Positions 1-9,466 of a stretch of 64,000 nt of DNA are shown piece after piece. Below the pieces are notes generated by a model. That model was not told the origin of the DNA. It searched no databases and saw only the letters and a list, made by a program, of their open reading frames with translations. Source of the stretch: Shewanella colwelliana ATCC 39565 (GTDB lineage Bacteria > Pseudomonadota > Gammaproteobacteria > Enterobacterales > Shewanellaceae); the NCBI RefSeq assembly GCF_000518705.1, contig NZ_KI912479.1, positions 226,530 to 290,529 on the forward strand. Direction: 5' to 3'. Position numbers and translations under genes: made by a program. Each line of letters begins with the position of its first letter. Position 1 is the first letter of the stretch.

Positions 1-8
1 AAAAGAAT

Positions 9-85
<77 letters not shown>

Positions 86-321
86 TCCGTTGTTTAAAGC
101 GCTTATGTTCTCATTAGTGGCACATGGTGCTACTGCTGAGGAATCATCACTGCTTCAAAGCGGGGCGAACTATATCGACAAGGATGCGCGAATGCAAGCA
201 GGAATAACCTATTGTCGCCTAAGCGTTCATTAAAACAGCGAAATGCTGAGTGTTCATACGTATAAGGGGAATTATCATCGACAGTGTGCATAACTTTTTA
301 TCTTTTAATGTTTGGACAAGG

Positions 322-327
322 TATAAT
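322..327 (+). promoter_or_regulatory. -10 element upstream of rlmKL
   Basis: A perfect TATAAT lies 34 bases before the rlmKL start codon. No good -35 hexamer sits 16-18 bases upstream of it, where the sequence is AT-rich. This is therefore a candidate promoter only. Confidence 0.35.
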
Positions 328-361
328 GGCGAATTGATTTTTACAGTGTGTCTATCTATCC

Positions 362-2497
362 ATGTTGAATTTTTTTGCTGCGGCCCCTAGAGGCTATGAA
401 TACGCATTATCGCTTGAATTAGCTGAACTTGGTGCAAGTGAAGTGAAAGAGAGCGTTGCGGGTGTCTATTTTTCAGCTTCACTCGAGCTTGCTTATCGCA
501 TTACCCTTTGGTCACGTGTAGCGAGCCGTATCATACTCGTTATCTATAAAGGCCCCTGCGAAACCCCTGAGCAGCTGTATAACGCTGCTTACTGCATCGA
601 TTGGCAAACGCACTTTTCAAATAAAAGCAGCTTCAACATCGACTTTCATGGTGTTGGTGGTTTTATTAAAAATTCACAATTTGGCGCGCTGAAAGTAAAA
701 GATGCGGTAGTTGACCGTTTTAGAGATGATGGTTTGAATCGACCCGATGTTGCTCGTGTTGATGCTGATTTCAAAATTGATGCCCATTATCGCCGCGGCC
801 AAATAACCTTGGGGATAAACTTCTCTGGTCCTGCGTTACATCAACGTGGTTATCGCGCGACAACGGGTGAAGCACCGCTAAAAGAGAACTTAGCCGCAAA
901 CATGCTGGTCAGAAGTGGCTGGACGCAATCAAAGCAAGATCTGCTTGACCCATTTTGTGGTAGCGGCACCATCTTAATTGAAGCGGCAATGGTCGCCTGT
1001 GATATCGCACCGGCTTTATATCGACAACGATTTGGTTTTCAAAAATGGCTGCGTCATCAAGACAAAGTGTGGGACGAGCTTCTGGAAGAGGCCAAAGCAA
1101 GAGCATCATTAGGTGTGAATCGCTGCGAAGTAAAATTCTTTGGTTCAGACATTGACTCACGCCTTGTGGCATTGGCAAAGCGTAATGCGCAAAACGCCGG
1201 TGTTGCCGAGTTGATTGAGTTCTCCGTTTCTAACGCGCTAGATGTTAAGCCTCCTGTGACCAGTGGTTATTTAATCACTAACCCACCTTATGGTGAGCGT
1301 CTCGGTACAGTGACCTCATTGCTGCAGCTTTATTATCAACTGGGTGATCGGTTTAAGAGTGAATTTGGCGGTTGGCAAATTGCCGTGCTTAACAGCGATA
1401 TCGAGCTGTTATCTGCATTGAAGCTCAAAGCGGATAAGCAGATGAAGATGTATAACGGCGCATTAGAGTGTGCGTTCAACTTGTATACACTGCATGCCCA
1501 AAGCACACGACGTATTGATCCCAGTAAAGTGCTTCAGCAAGGCGGGGAAGTCAGTGAAGTTGCCACGTCATTTGCCAATCGTGTCAAAAAGAATTTTAAA
1601 CAACTTAGCAAGTGGGCTAAAAGAGAGGGCATAGATAGCTATCGTCTTTACGATGCTGACATCCCTGAATACAACGTTGCTGTAGATATTTATGTTGATT
1701 ATGTGGTTATCCAAGAGTACTCAGCGCCAAAGGATATACCAGAAGCCGTCACCAAACGTCGCTTAACTGATATTTTGTTGGTGTTGCCAAATGCTATTGG
1801 TGTGGATCCAGACAAGATTATCCTTAAGACGCGTGAGCGCCAAAAAGGGACCAATCAATATCAAAAACTCGATGCGAAAAAGCTAGAACTGCACACCTTA
1901 GAGTACGGTGCTAAATTCATTCTGAATTTGAAAGACTATCTCGACACTGGACTGTTCTTAGATCATCGTTTGACCCGAAAGTTGGTTGGTGAAATGTCAA
2001 AAGGTCGCGATGTACTGAACCTTTTTGCCTATACAGGCACAGCATCGGTACATGCTGCGCTAGGTGGCGCTAAGTCTGTAACCACTGTCGATATGTCAAA
2101 TACTTATCTTAACTGGGCGCAGGAGAACTTTGCTTTGAACGGTTTGTCTGGTCGTCAGTATCAGTTTGTACAAAGTGATTGTTTACAATGGATAGCCAAT
2201 AGCCAAGATAAGTACGATCTGATATTTATCGATCCGCCGACCTTCTCTAATTCTAAGCGCATGGAAGATTCGTTTGATGTGCAACGTGATCACGTGAGTT
2301 TGTTGACCGGATTGGTGAAATTGCTGGCTGATAAGGGCGAGCTGGTTTTTTCCAATAATAAGCGCAAATTTAAAATGGATATAGACGCACTGTCTGCGCT
2401 GGGACTGTCAGTTGAAAATATTGATAATAAGACGCTACCGCTAGACTACAAACGTAATCCCCAAATCCATAATACTTGGTTGATTAAGCATGCCTAA
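362..2497 (+). CDS. rlmKL: 23S rRNA m2G2445/m7G2069 methyltransferase RlmKL
   Basis: Bifunctional 711-residue enzyme, the usual full length. In E. coli the N-terminal RlmL half makes m2G2445 and the C-terminal RlmK half makes m7G2069 in 23S rRNA, both using SAM. A THUMP-type RNA-binding region occupies roughly residues 45-160. The first methyltransferase shows DPFCGSGT near residue 195 and the catalytic NPPYGERL near 306. The second shows NLFAYTGT near 553 and DPPTFSNSK near 623. The start gives MLNFFAAAPRGYE, which matches the family N-terminus, although no strong ribosome binding site is visible. It is followed directly by a glutaredoxin-like gene and uup; in E. coli uup is also the neighbour. 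Confidence 0.96.
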   Translation: MLNFFAAAPRGYEYALSLELAELGASEVKESVAGVYFSASLELAYRITLWSRVASRIILVIYKGPCETPEQLYNAAYCIDWQTHFSNKSSFNIDFHGVGGFIKNSQFGALKVKDAVVDRFRDDGLNRPDVARVDADFKIDAHYRRGQITLGINFSGPALHQRGYRATTGEAPLKENLAANMLVRSGWTQSKQDLLDPFCGSGTILIEAAMVACDIAPALYRQRFGFQKWLRHQDKVWDELLEEAKARASLGVNRCEVKFFGSDIDSRLVALAKRNAQNAGVAELIEFSVSNALDVKPPVTSGYLITNPPYGERLGTVTSLLQLYYQLGDRFKSEFGGWQIAVLNSDIELLSALKLKADKQMKMYNGALECAFNLYTLHAQSTRRIDPSKVLQQGGEVSEVATSFANRVKKNFKQLSKWAKREGIDSYRLYDADIPEYNVAVDIYVDYVVIQEYSAPKDIPEAVTKRRLTDILLVLPNAIGVDPDKIILKTRERQKGTNQYQKLDAKKLELHTLEYGAKFILNLKDYLDTGLFLDHRLTRKLVGEMSKGRDVLNLFAYTGTASVHAALGGAKSVTTVDMSNTYLNWAQENFALNGLSGRQYQFVQSDCLQWIANSQDKYDLIFIDPPTFSNSKRMEDSFDVQRDHVSLLTGLVKLLADKGELVFSNNKRKFKMDIDALSALGLSVENIDNKTLPLDYKRNPQIHNTWLIKHA

Positions 2498-2726
2498 TGA
2501 GGCGGCTTTTACCCTGTTTCACACAGATATGTGCCATCTGTGTGAACAAGCCCAAGAATTAATTGCATCATTAGGCATCATGTACAACACACAAGATATT
2601 TGTGAATCAGACGTTTTAGCTGAGCGATATGGGACCCGAATCCCAGTATTGATGCGCCAGCGTGATCATGCCGAACTAAATTGGCCGTTTGATATTGCAC
2701 AGTTAACGCAGTTTATAGGAGCATAA
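2490..2726 (+). CDS. Glutaredoxin-like (DUF836) thiol protein
   Basis: A 78-residue thioredoxin-fold miniprotein. It has a CHLC redox motif at residues 15-18 in the first strand-helix turn and a cis-proline-type RIPVL at about 51-55, the arrangement of DUF836/glutaredoxin-2-like proteins. The start codon lies inside the end of rlmKL (8-base overlap) and the stop is one base before the uup start, so the three genes are probably translated from one message. The substrate cannot be read from the sequence. Possible roles are thiol-disulfide exchange or deglutathionylation. Confidence 0.85.
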   Translation: MPNEAAFTLFHTDMCHLCEQAQELIASLGIMYNTQDICESDVLAERYGTRIPVLMRQRDHAELNWPFDIAQLTQFIGA

Positions 2727-2727
2727 T

Positions 2728-4638
2728 TTGAGTCTCGTTCGTATTAACAATGGTTCATTGGCCTACGGTTATACGCCGTTATTACAAAAGGCAGATTTTA
2801 CCATTGAGCCAGGAGAGCGTGTTTGTATTGTTGGCCGTAATGGCGCTGGTAAATCGAGCTTAATGAAAGTGCTTTGTGGTGAGGTATTACTTGATGAAGG
2901 TGAGTTTAATATCGCCAGTGACATCAAAGTTAGTCGCTTACAACAAGATCCACCGAAAGCAGAGAAAGGCACTGTATACGCCTATATTTCCGCAGGTCTG
3001 CAAGAGGTGGGAGAAAAGCTAGAGCGCTATCACCAGCTTTCACATGATGTAGGGACCGCTGCGCCAGATGAAATGGAACGCATGCTTAAGCAGATGGAGC
3101 GTCTTCAGTCAGATATTGACCACCTTAATGGCTGGCAACTTGATACACGTATTAATCAGACCTGTGAATTGTTAGCGTTGGATGCCGATGCTAATTTGAC
3201 CAGTTTGTCCGGTGGATGGCAGCGTAAAGTTGCGTTAGCCCGAGCGCTCGTTAGTGAACCTGATCTATTACTCCTCGATGAGCCAACTAACCATTTGGAC
3301 ATCGACACCATTGAATGGCTAGAAGAGTTTTTGCTGAGTTATCGCGGTGCTATCGTATTTATCAGTCACGATAGGGGCTTTATTCAGCGTATGGCAACGC
3401 GTATTGTCGACCTTGACCGTGGTGTCGTGACTTCATGGCCTGGTAGCTACCAAACTTACTTAGATGGTAAAGCCGAGTGGTTGCGCGTCGAAGCCGAGAA
3501 AAACGCCCAGTTTGATAAGAAGCTCGCCGATGAAGAGGTGTGGATACGCCAAGGGGTTAAAGCTCGTCGCACCCGTAACGAAGGGCGCGTGCGTGCTCTT
3601 AAAGCCTTGCGTGCAGAGCGTATGGAGCGCATCAATCGCCAAGGCGGTGCAAAAATGGCCGTAGCAGACACCGAGCGCTCAGGTAAACTTGTTTTCGATA
3701 TTGAAAATCTCAATTTTAATTTACCAGAGAAAAACCTAGTTAAAAATTTCAGCACATCAGTGATGCGTGGGGACAGAATCGCCTTAGTGGGCCCTAACGG
3801 TTGCGGCAAGTCGACGTTGATAAAATTGCTAATTGGACAACTCGAAGCGCAGTCGGGTGAAATAAAGGTAGGGACTAAGCTTGAAGTGGCTTATTTCGAC
3901 CAATATCGTGAAGCGCTCGATCCTGAGAAGACCGTTGAAGATAACGTAGGTGAAGGCAAGAAAACAGTAACCATCAATGGTCAAGACCGCCACATCTTGA
4001 GTTATCTACAAGATTTTCTCTTTTCGCCAATGCGTGCACGTACCCCAGTTAAAGCACTATCGGGCGGCGAGAAAAACCGTTTGTTATTGGCGCGGTTATT
4101 ATTGCGCCCTGCAAACCTCATCATTCTTGATGAACCAACAAACGATCTTGATATTGAGACCTTAGAGTTGTTAGAGTCACTGCTGACTGATTATCAAGGT
4201 ACTTTGTTGTTGGTAAGTCATGACCGTGCCTTTATCGATAATACGGTAACCAGCTCTTGGTGGTTTACCGGTAACGGTGGCTGGAGTGAGTATGTTGGTG
4301 GTTATCAAGATGCCGTTTCTCAAGGAGCCAAATTTTATTCTGAGGAACCAGTTGCCACAAATGCTGTCCAACCTCAAGTTGCAGCGCCTGTTGCGCCGAC
4401 AGTGGCCAAAGTAGAGAAGAAACTGTCGTATAAGTTGCAGCGCGAACTTGAAGCCTTACCTGCAAAAATGGAGCAATTTGAGGCCGATATTGAAACGTTA
4501 CAACAGGTGATTAGTGAACCAGATTTTTATGCTCAAGAGCAAGATATTGTGAGCAGCCGTTTAAGCGAACTTGCTGAACTAGAACAGCAATTAGAAGTTT
4601 GTTTTGAGCGTTGGGAAGAGCTAGAAGCCCTCAAGTAA
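2728..4638 (+). CDS. uup: ABC-F family ATPase Uup
   Basis: Cytoplasmic ABC-F protein of 636 residues with two ATP-binding cassettes and no membrane segments. Domain 1 has Walker A GRNGAGKSS near residue 36, signature LSGGWQRK near 159 and Walker B LLLLDEPTNHLD near 180-191. Domain 2 has GPNGCGKST near 354, LSGGEKN near 445 and LIILDEPTNDLD near 465. The C-terminal 75 residues are charged and heptad-like, matching the DNA-binding coiled coil of Uup. The start codon is TTG, preceded by AGGAG at a good distance. Uup homologues act on ribosomes and affect precise transposon excision; the synteny with rlmKL supports Uup over other ABC-F members. Confidence 0.95.
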   Translation: MSLVRINNGSLAYGYTPLLQKADFTIEPGERVCIVGRNGAGKSSLMKVLCGEVLLDEGEFNIASDIKVSRLQQDPPKAEKGTVYAYISAGLQEVGEKLERYHQLSHDVGTAAPDEMERMLKQMERLQSDIDHLNGWQLDTRINQTCELLALDADANLTSLSGGWQRKVALARALVSEPDLLLLDEPTNHLDIDTIEWLEEFLLSYRGAIVFISHDRGFIQRMATRIVDLDRGVVTSWPGSYQTYLDGKAEWLRVEAEKNAQFDKKLADEEVWIRQGVKARRTRNEGRVRALKALRAERMERINRQGGAKMAVADTERSGKLVFDIENLNFNLPEKNLVKNFSTSVMRGDRIALVGPNGCGKSTLIKLLIGQLEAQSGEIKVGTKLEVAYFDQYREALDPEKTVEDNVGEGKKTVTINGQDRHILSYLQDFLFSPMRARTPVKALSGGEKNRLLLARLLLRPANLIILDEPTNDLDIETLELLESLLTDYQGTLLLVSHDRAFIDNTVTSSWWFTGNGGWSEYVGGYQDAVSQGAKFYSEEPVATNAVQPQVAAPVAPTVAKVEKKLSYKLQRELEALPAKMEQFEADIETLQQVISEPDFYAQEQDIVSSRLSELAELEQQLEVCFERWEELEALK

Positions 4639-4664
4639 GCGAAATAATAATAGGAATTTAGTTA

Positions 4665-6518
4665 ATGAAGTTGAAGTTTGAGAAAGCCTTGTCGTTAGTG
4701 GCTGTAGGAGTTATAGGCGCATTACAAACCGCTTATGCAGCACCTGTTTATGAGATCCAGAATATTGAAGACTATGATCTTAATGGCACCATTGAAGCCA
4801 CGCGAAATGGTTACGGCATGTTCGTCAATCAGGACGAGAAAATGGTCGGGATCTCAAAGGGTAAAAAGAAGCTTGAGGTTAATGATGAAGATGGCGGTGT
4901 CATCGATATTGAGGATGGCATACCACCTGAAGAGCTAGTGAGTTATTCGATCAACAAGCCGATTTTGGCAAACAACTTTACTTTTATCGCTGACGGAAAT
5001 GGCGCTGATGGCAGTTGGTTGCCGACATTTGAGTCTGTATTTGGCACCACTCCACCCAAAGATACCGATGAAGATGTGCCAGAGACGATCAACTCTATCA
5101 ATGCTTATTACTATGGTATTAATAACGGTGGTAATAAAGTGGGGGCTTATACGGCTCCTGAGCAAAAAACAGAGTTTACTGGTGAGAGAAATTCAACGAA
5201 CCAAGACCAAGAGTATTGGTATTATCGTGAGTTTGAAGAGCGTGGCTTTATTAAGACTGCCGCTGGTGCAGAGCTGCCGCTTGTGCCGCCTTATACGGTA
5301 TACACCAAAGACGATACTAATGTCACGGTAGGTGGTGTTTCGGTCGCCGCCGCGATCAATGATAATAACCTTGTGACAGGTTATGCTACTACAGAACTGT
5401 CCAAGACGAGTCAAGCAAATGTCGATAAGTGTATTTCTGGTGAAGATTATCCAATAGATGTCTGTTTGCAAATAGCTCAATATCCAGACTCTAGGGGCTA
5501 TAAGGGTATTTTGTATCAAACGCGTGCATTCTTGTGGCAGTTTGATGGTACCGATGTCACACCAACTGAGCTACCTTTAGGGCTGACGTCTACATCTGAT
5601 ACTGTGTTTACCGCGCAAGGGTTAGGGCTGAATAGTCAAGGCACAGTGGCAGGGCGTTCACATGTTTATCGTAATAACGATAAAGATAAACTTGCCTTTG
5701 ACGCCGCCTATTGGACCAAAGCCGATGATGGTAGCTACCAGTATAATTGGGTTAAGATGAGTAACGATCAGTTGTCTTCTATCGCCTACGATATAAACGA
5801 CAACGGTATTTTGGTCGGTAGTTACCGACAGTATTTAGAAGGCTATCCACGTGATAAGTTCTTCTATTTAGACACTAACGCTGAAAATCCAGAATACGTC
5901 ACCCCTAATGACTTTTATGAGACTATTTCTGATCTGGGTTCTCGACCAAGAGATATTAACAATAAAAATCAAGTGGTTGGCTACATAGAAACCACCCATG
6001 AAAAAGAAAAGCCACGGGTGAAATCGGGTTTCTTATTTGATAAAACGACCGACGAGTTTAATGACTTAAATGATCTTTTAGTTTGCGAATCTAAGGGCTA
6101 TGAGCAAGACTCAAGTGGTAATTGGATGCGTCATAGAGTCAAAGTCACTGACGGTACTGGCGAAGAATTAACATACAGTAGTGAGATCCGTATTGTTGAG
6201 GCAAACAGCATCAATGAAGAGGGCACAATTGTCGGTACAGCGTTTATTCGTAAGCCTTCTTATCAGTTTGATACAGACGGTAAGCTGATCATTGGTGAAA
6301 ATGGTTTACCTCTGTTTGAATTAAATGCAAATGGAGAGCCTGTAACGTCGTACATTCCACGTATGGTGGTGCTAAAACCTTCAACATCGGGTGCGGCATG
6401 TACAGTTAAAGATGATGACAACTCAGGTAATGAAGATTACGTTCGCAAAGGTGCTGCCAGCTTTGCTTGGTTATTTGCACTGCCACTGATCTGGTTTAGA
6501 CGTCGATTTTCGCGTTAA
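4665..6518 (+). CDS. Exported DUF3466 protein with HAF-like repeats and C-terminal anchor
   Basis: A 617-residue protein with a signal peptide that probably ends at AYAA (near residues 20-25). The mature part repeats a short module of the form IN(D/N)xGxxVG. Clear copies occur near residues 50, 152, 231 (INDNNLVTGYA), 321 (LNSQGTVAGRS), 378 (INDNGILVGSY), 430 (INNKNQVVGYI) and 515 (INEEGTIVGTA). These resemble HAF-type extracellular repeats. The C-terminus carries a hydrophobic helix followed by RRRFSR, like the GlyGly-CTERM/rhombosortase sorting tail, although the Gly-Gly part is reduced to GAA. Family: DUF3466 by my recognition. The function is unknown; a surface or periplasmic beta-repeat protein is likely. 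A terminator follows. Confidence 0.85.
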   Translation: MKLKFEKALSLVAVGVIGALQTAYAAPVYEIQNIEDYDLNGTIEATRNGYGMFVNQDEKMVGISKGKKKLEVNDEDGGVIDIEDGIPPEELVSYSINKPILANNFTFIADGNGADGSWLPTFESVFGTTPPKDTDEDVPETINSINAYYYGINNGGNKVGAYTAPEQKTEFTGERNSTNQDQEYWYYREFEERGFIKTAAGAELPLVPPYTVYTKDDTNVTVGGVSVAAAINDNNLVTGYATTELSKTSQANVDKCISGEDYPIDVCLQIAQYPDSRGYKGILYQTRAFLWQFDGTDVTPTELPLGLTSTSDTVFTAQGLGLNSQGTVAGRSHVYRNNDKDKLAFDAAYWTKADDGSYQYNWVKMSNDQLSSIAYDINDNGILVGSYRQYLEGYPRDKFFYLDTNAENPEYVTPNDFYETISDLGSRPRDINNKNQVVGYIETTHEKEKPRVKSGFLFDKTTDEFNDLNDLLVCESKGYEQDSSGNWMRHRVKVTDGTGEELTYSSEIRIVEANSINEEGTIVGTAFIRKPSYQFDTDGKLIIGENGLPLFELNANGEPVTSYIPRMVVLKPSTSGAACTVKDDDNSGNEDYVRKGAASFAWLFALPLIWFRRRFSR

Positions 6519-6541
6519 TGCTAGTTAGAACTTATTGAACT

Positions 6542-6572
6542 AAAAATCGAGGTAAATGCCTCGATTTTTTTT
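6542..6572 (+). terminator. Rho-independent terminator after the DUF3466 gene
   Basis: An inverted repeat with 11-base arms (AAAAATCGAGG / CCTCGATTTTT) around the 6-nt loop TAAATG, followed by a T run. Confidence 0.85.
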
Positions 6573-6703
6573 AAATAATGAACTCATAAGGTTAAAAAAT
6601 AACCGTCAATAATCACGATTTTTTGATTGATCTCGAGTAAAAAACGTTCTATTTCTATGAGTGAGGCTTCGGCTTCTAGGATTGAGAAACAGAGGATGCT
6701 TGC

Positions 6704-6880
6704 ATGAAAAGACAAAAAAGAGATCGTTTAGATAGAGCTTTTTCAAAAGGATTTCAGGCTGGGATTGGTGGCCGCTCTAAGGAGAATTGTCCTTATTCAA
6801 CGTTAGACTCTAAGTCACAGTGGTTGGGGGGCTGGCGAGAAGGTATTGATGGTCGTCTCAGCGGACTGTTTAATAAGTAA
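6704..6880 (+). CDS. rmf: Ribosome modulation factor RMF
   Basis: A 58-residue basic protein beginning MKRQKRDRLDRAFSKGFQAG and containing GGRSKENCPY and WLGGWREGIDGR, a direct match to the RMF family. In stationary phase or slow growth, RMF binds near the 30S anti-Shine-Dalgarno region and drives 70S ribosomes into inactive 100S dimers. GAGGA sits 7 bases before the ATG. The order rmf-fabA-lonH is the same as in E. coli. A terminator follows immediately. Confidence 0.96.
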   Translation: MKRQKRDRLDRAFSKGFQAGIGGRSKENCPYSTLDSKSQWLGGWREGIDGRLSGLFNK

Positions 6881-6890
6881 TGCGAAGTTT

Positions 6891-6913
6891 GCCCTCATAA
6901 ATGAGGGCATTTT
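6891..6913 (+). terminator. Terminator after rmf
   Basis: An 8-bp stem, GCCCTCAT / ATGAGGGC with an AA spacer, is followed by ATTTTT. Confidence 0.75.
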
Positions 6914-6955
6914 TATGTAGGGTACAAAGTTAATGTGCGTTAAGCTATGGAGAAA

Positions 6956-7471
6956 TTAGAAGCTTGAAGTGTCAGTGAAAATACCCACTTTCAAATCTTT
7001 TGCTGAATAGATTTCACGTCCATCAACTTCCATTACCGCATCAGCAATGCCCATAACAAGTTTTCGGTAGACTTTACGCTTAATAGTCAGCTTGTAAGTG
7101 ACTTTTTTTGCATCGGGTAAGACTTGGCCTGTAAATTTCACTTCGCCAACACCTAGCGCACGTCCTTTGCCCTCAGCACCTTCCCAACCTAAGAAGAACC
7201 CAACAAGCTGCCACATGGCATCTAAACCTAAGCAACCAGGCATAACAGGGTCAGTTTCAAAGTGACAGGCGAAAAACCACAATGACGGATCGATATCTAG
7301 CTCAGCAACAATTTCACCTTTACCAAACTCACCGCCATCTTCATTAATTTTAATAATACGATCGATCATCAACATGTTGTCGATAGGCAGGCGAGGTGAG
7401 TTTGCGCCAAATAGGCTACCGTGGCCACAAGCCACTAAATCTTCTTTACTGAAACTGTTTGCTTTATTCAT
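6956..7471 (-). CDS. fabA: 3-hydroxydecanoyl-ACP dehydratase/isomerase FabA
   Basis: A 171-residue hot-dog enzyme that dehydrates 3-hydroxyacyl-ACP and isomerises trans-2- to cis-3-decenoyl-ACP, committing type II fatty acid synthesis to unsaturated chains. The catalytic His is at residue 70 (FFACHFETDPVMPGC) and Asp at 84 (LGLDAMW), the same numbers as the E. coli enzyme. I chose MNKANSFSKEDL as the start. The frame extends 7 codons further upstream, but family alignment supports the later ATG. The gene is convergent with rmf. The lon-like gene lies upstream on the same strand. Confidence 0.96.
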   Translation of the reverse strand: MNKANSFSKEDLVACGHGSLFGANSPRLPIDNMLMIDRIIKINEDGGEFGKGEIVAELDIDPSLWFFACHFETDPVMPGCLGLDAMWQLVGFFLGWEGAEGKGRALGVGEVKFTGQVLPDAKKVTYKLTIKRKVYRKLVMGIADAVMEVDGREIYSAKDLKVGIFTDTSSF

Positions 7472-7539
7472 TATCCACTTCAACTCTAGCAATTTGAGCT
7501 GCCAAGATTAGCGAACACGTGTACGCTAAACAACTCCGA

Positions 7540-9255
7540 TCAGCTAGAAAGTTTCAATTTATCGAGCCACTTGGCAAAAATGGAGCGATCGTCATCAGGG
7601 TAACCCGCCAGTCCTTCTAATCGAGCTTGCACTAGCCCATACAGGGTTTCATCGGGGAATTGACCATCTTCGTCAGCAATGCCTGCAGGGTGCTTCATGA
7701 GGATAGTCACAGCTTCATCAATATGCTCGACTTGATAGAGATGAAACTGTTTTTGGCTGATAGCATTGAGAACTTCACGTTTAAGATTCAGCTGTTGCAC
7801 GTTGGATTTGGGTAATATCACTCCCTGAGAACCCGTGAGTCCCCGTCGTTGACATAGGTCGAAGAACCCTTCAATTTTTTCGTTCACGCCACCAATAGCT
7901 TGAACTTGGCCAAATTGATCAATAGCGCCAGTGGCAGCAATCCCCTGATCTATGGGTTGTTCTGCAATCGCTGACATTAGCGCGCAATACTCAGCCAGCG
8001 AGGCGCTATCACCATCAATCTCTTGATAAGACTGTTCAAAAACAATGTTGGCATTGAGGTGCAGTGGTGCATCTTTACCGAAAATACGGTACAAGCATGA
8101 TGATAAGATCATTAAGCCTTTTGCATGGATGTTACCGCCTAGTTCTGACTTTCTTTCGATATCGGCAACTTCACCGTCACCATAGTGAACCGATGCGGTA
8201 ATGCGAGCAGGTTCACCATAACAATACTCTGCTGCATCGAGTACGGTTAACCCGTTGATTTGGCCTATCATGGTGCCTTGAGTTGGCAGGTTGATAAAAT
8301 TATCGTCGAAACTCTGTGCTGAAAGTTTTTGCGAGGCATTATGACGATGAGTTTGCTGTGTTAATGCATATTGAATGGCGGAATCATCGATGATGTCGGT
8401 GTCATTATAGGCGCAGGCTTGCTGTAATAGCTGAACCATGGGATCGGTCATTAATGACAGATGCTTTTGGTGGTCGGCTAAGCGTGAACTGAAAGCAAAT
8501 ATGGGGGCTAAAGCTGATTGGACTAAGGTGATATGACTCTCTTTTGCCAATGCAACTAACCACTCTAGGTAGTCATGCTCGGTATGCTCAGGCAGTGCTA
8601 TCTCATCAACAAGTTCACCTAACAGAGGAAATGCTGAACTAAATGACCGCTCTTCTACGTAGGACACGCTATATAGTGCACTGCTACCCACCAAGACAAT
8701 TTTGCAATTCAGTGGGATAGGTGGCAGTTTTGGGTGCACGGTATATTGTCCCGTGTTGGCAATACCGAGGATTAGTTCCCATAAAGGCTCTCGTTTCCAG
8801 AGCGATTCGGCGCAGATGAACAGATAGTGTGCGTTAGCTAATGCGCCCCCATGATAGGTCTCTTTACCATCAGATGATAGGTGACCAATAAGATCTCGGC
8901 GTTTAATATTGCCACTTAAGTATTGGTAGGTCGCGTTAGTTTCACTAATGCAGGCATCACTCGATTCACCTTGCCATAGTAACTGCTGTTTCTCAGCGTC
9001 AACTATTTGGTTTAGAAAAAGCTTTGCTGGTGCAGGCTGGCTTGCCACCAGTGCGGCAATGAGTGGTTGCCTGTCAATACTGCGTTGATCGGCCAAGTAC
9101 ATGTGCTGTCCTTGGGTTTTCGTTAGCAATGTAAAAGCATCTAAGGTTCTTGCTTGTCCTAATAGTCTCGCATTGGGGTCATAAGCGATATCTGCAATAA
9201 GGGGGATGGTAAAATCAGGAGACAGTGATGCGTTAGGAATTGAATTGGCGTTCAT
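7540..9255 (-). CDS. lonH: Lon-like (LonH/YcbZ type) protease
   Basis: A 571-residue protein in the position of E. coli ycbZ/lonH beside fabA. The C-terminal third is a Lon-type serine peptidase domain. The catalytic Ser is 417 in the segment DGDSAS and the Lys is 460 in GGVNEK; the 43-residue spacing equals that in Lon (Ser679/Lys722). The N-terminal 350 residues occupy the place of the AAA+ module, but I see no GxxGxGK P-loop or DExx box, so ATP use is doubtful. No signal peptide, so cytoplasmic. Substrates are unknown. Confidence 0.9.
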   Translation of the reverse strand: MNANSIPNASLSPDFTIPLIADIAYDPNARLLGQARTLDAFTLLTKTQGQHMYLADQRSIDRQPLIAALVASQPAPAKLFLNQIVDAEKQQLLWQGESSDACISETNATYQYLSGNIKRRDLIGHLSSDGKETYHGGALANAHYLFICAESLWKREPLWELILGIANTGQYTVHPKLPPIPLNCKIVLVGSSALYSVSYVEERSFSSAFPLLGELVDEIALPEHTEHDYLEWLVALAKESHITLVQSALAPIFAFSSRLADHQKHLSLMTDPMVQLLQQACAYNDTDIIDDSAIQYALTQQTHRHNASQKLSAQSFDDNFINLPTQGTMIGQINGLTVLDAAEYCYGEPARITASVHYGDGEVADIERKSELGGNIHAKGLMILSSCLYRIFGKDAPLHLNANIVFEQSYQEIDGDSASLAEYCALMSAIAEQPIDQGIAATGAIDQFGQVQAIGGVNEKIEGFFDLCQRRGLTGSQGVILPKSNVQQLNLKREVLNAISQKQFHLYQVEHIDEAVTILMKHPAGIADEDGQFPDETLYGLVQARLEGLAGYPDDDRSIFAKWLDKLKLSS

Positions 9256-9426
9256 ATGAGGGAGCTTTATTTAAACATCGTCAGATGTTAACACAAATTT
9301 ACTGTCTCTCTATGTTGTTTATGCTTCAGCTGGAACTGTTAGGCTTGATTCGACGTCATCGATCCCGGTTTTAGATAACGTTTAGTTTGAATTATGTGCA
9401 GTTGAGGTGTTTTTTACTTTTAAGGG

Positions 9427-9453
9427 TTTACAAGTCTCCTCGATGCTTATAAT
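9427..9453 (+). promoter_or_regulatory. Promoter of tRNA-Ser
   Basis: TTTACA (9427-9432) and a perfect TATAAT (9448-9453) are separated by 15 bases, followed by a GC-rich discriminator (GCCGCG) of the kind found at stringently controlled stable-RNA promoters. The mature tRNA starts 13 bases after the -10 box. Confidence 0.6.
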
Positions 9454-9466
9454 ATTCGCCGCGTTC

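Noticed and set aside
6956..7500. FadR or FabR operator at fabA
   Set aside because: No TGGTC-type core or FabR-like palindrome could be seen near the fabA start.
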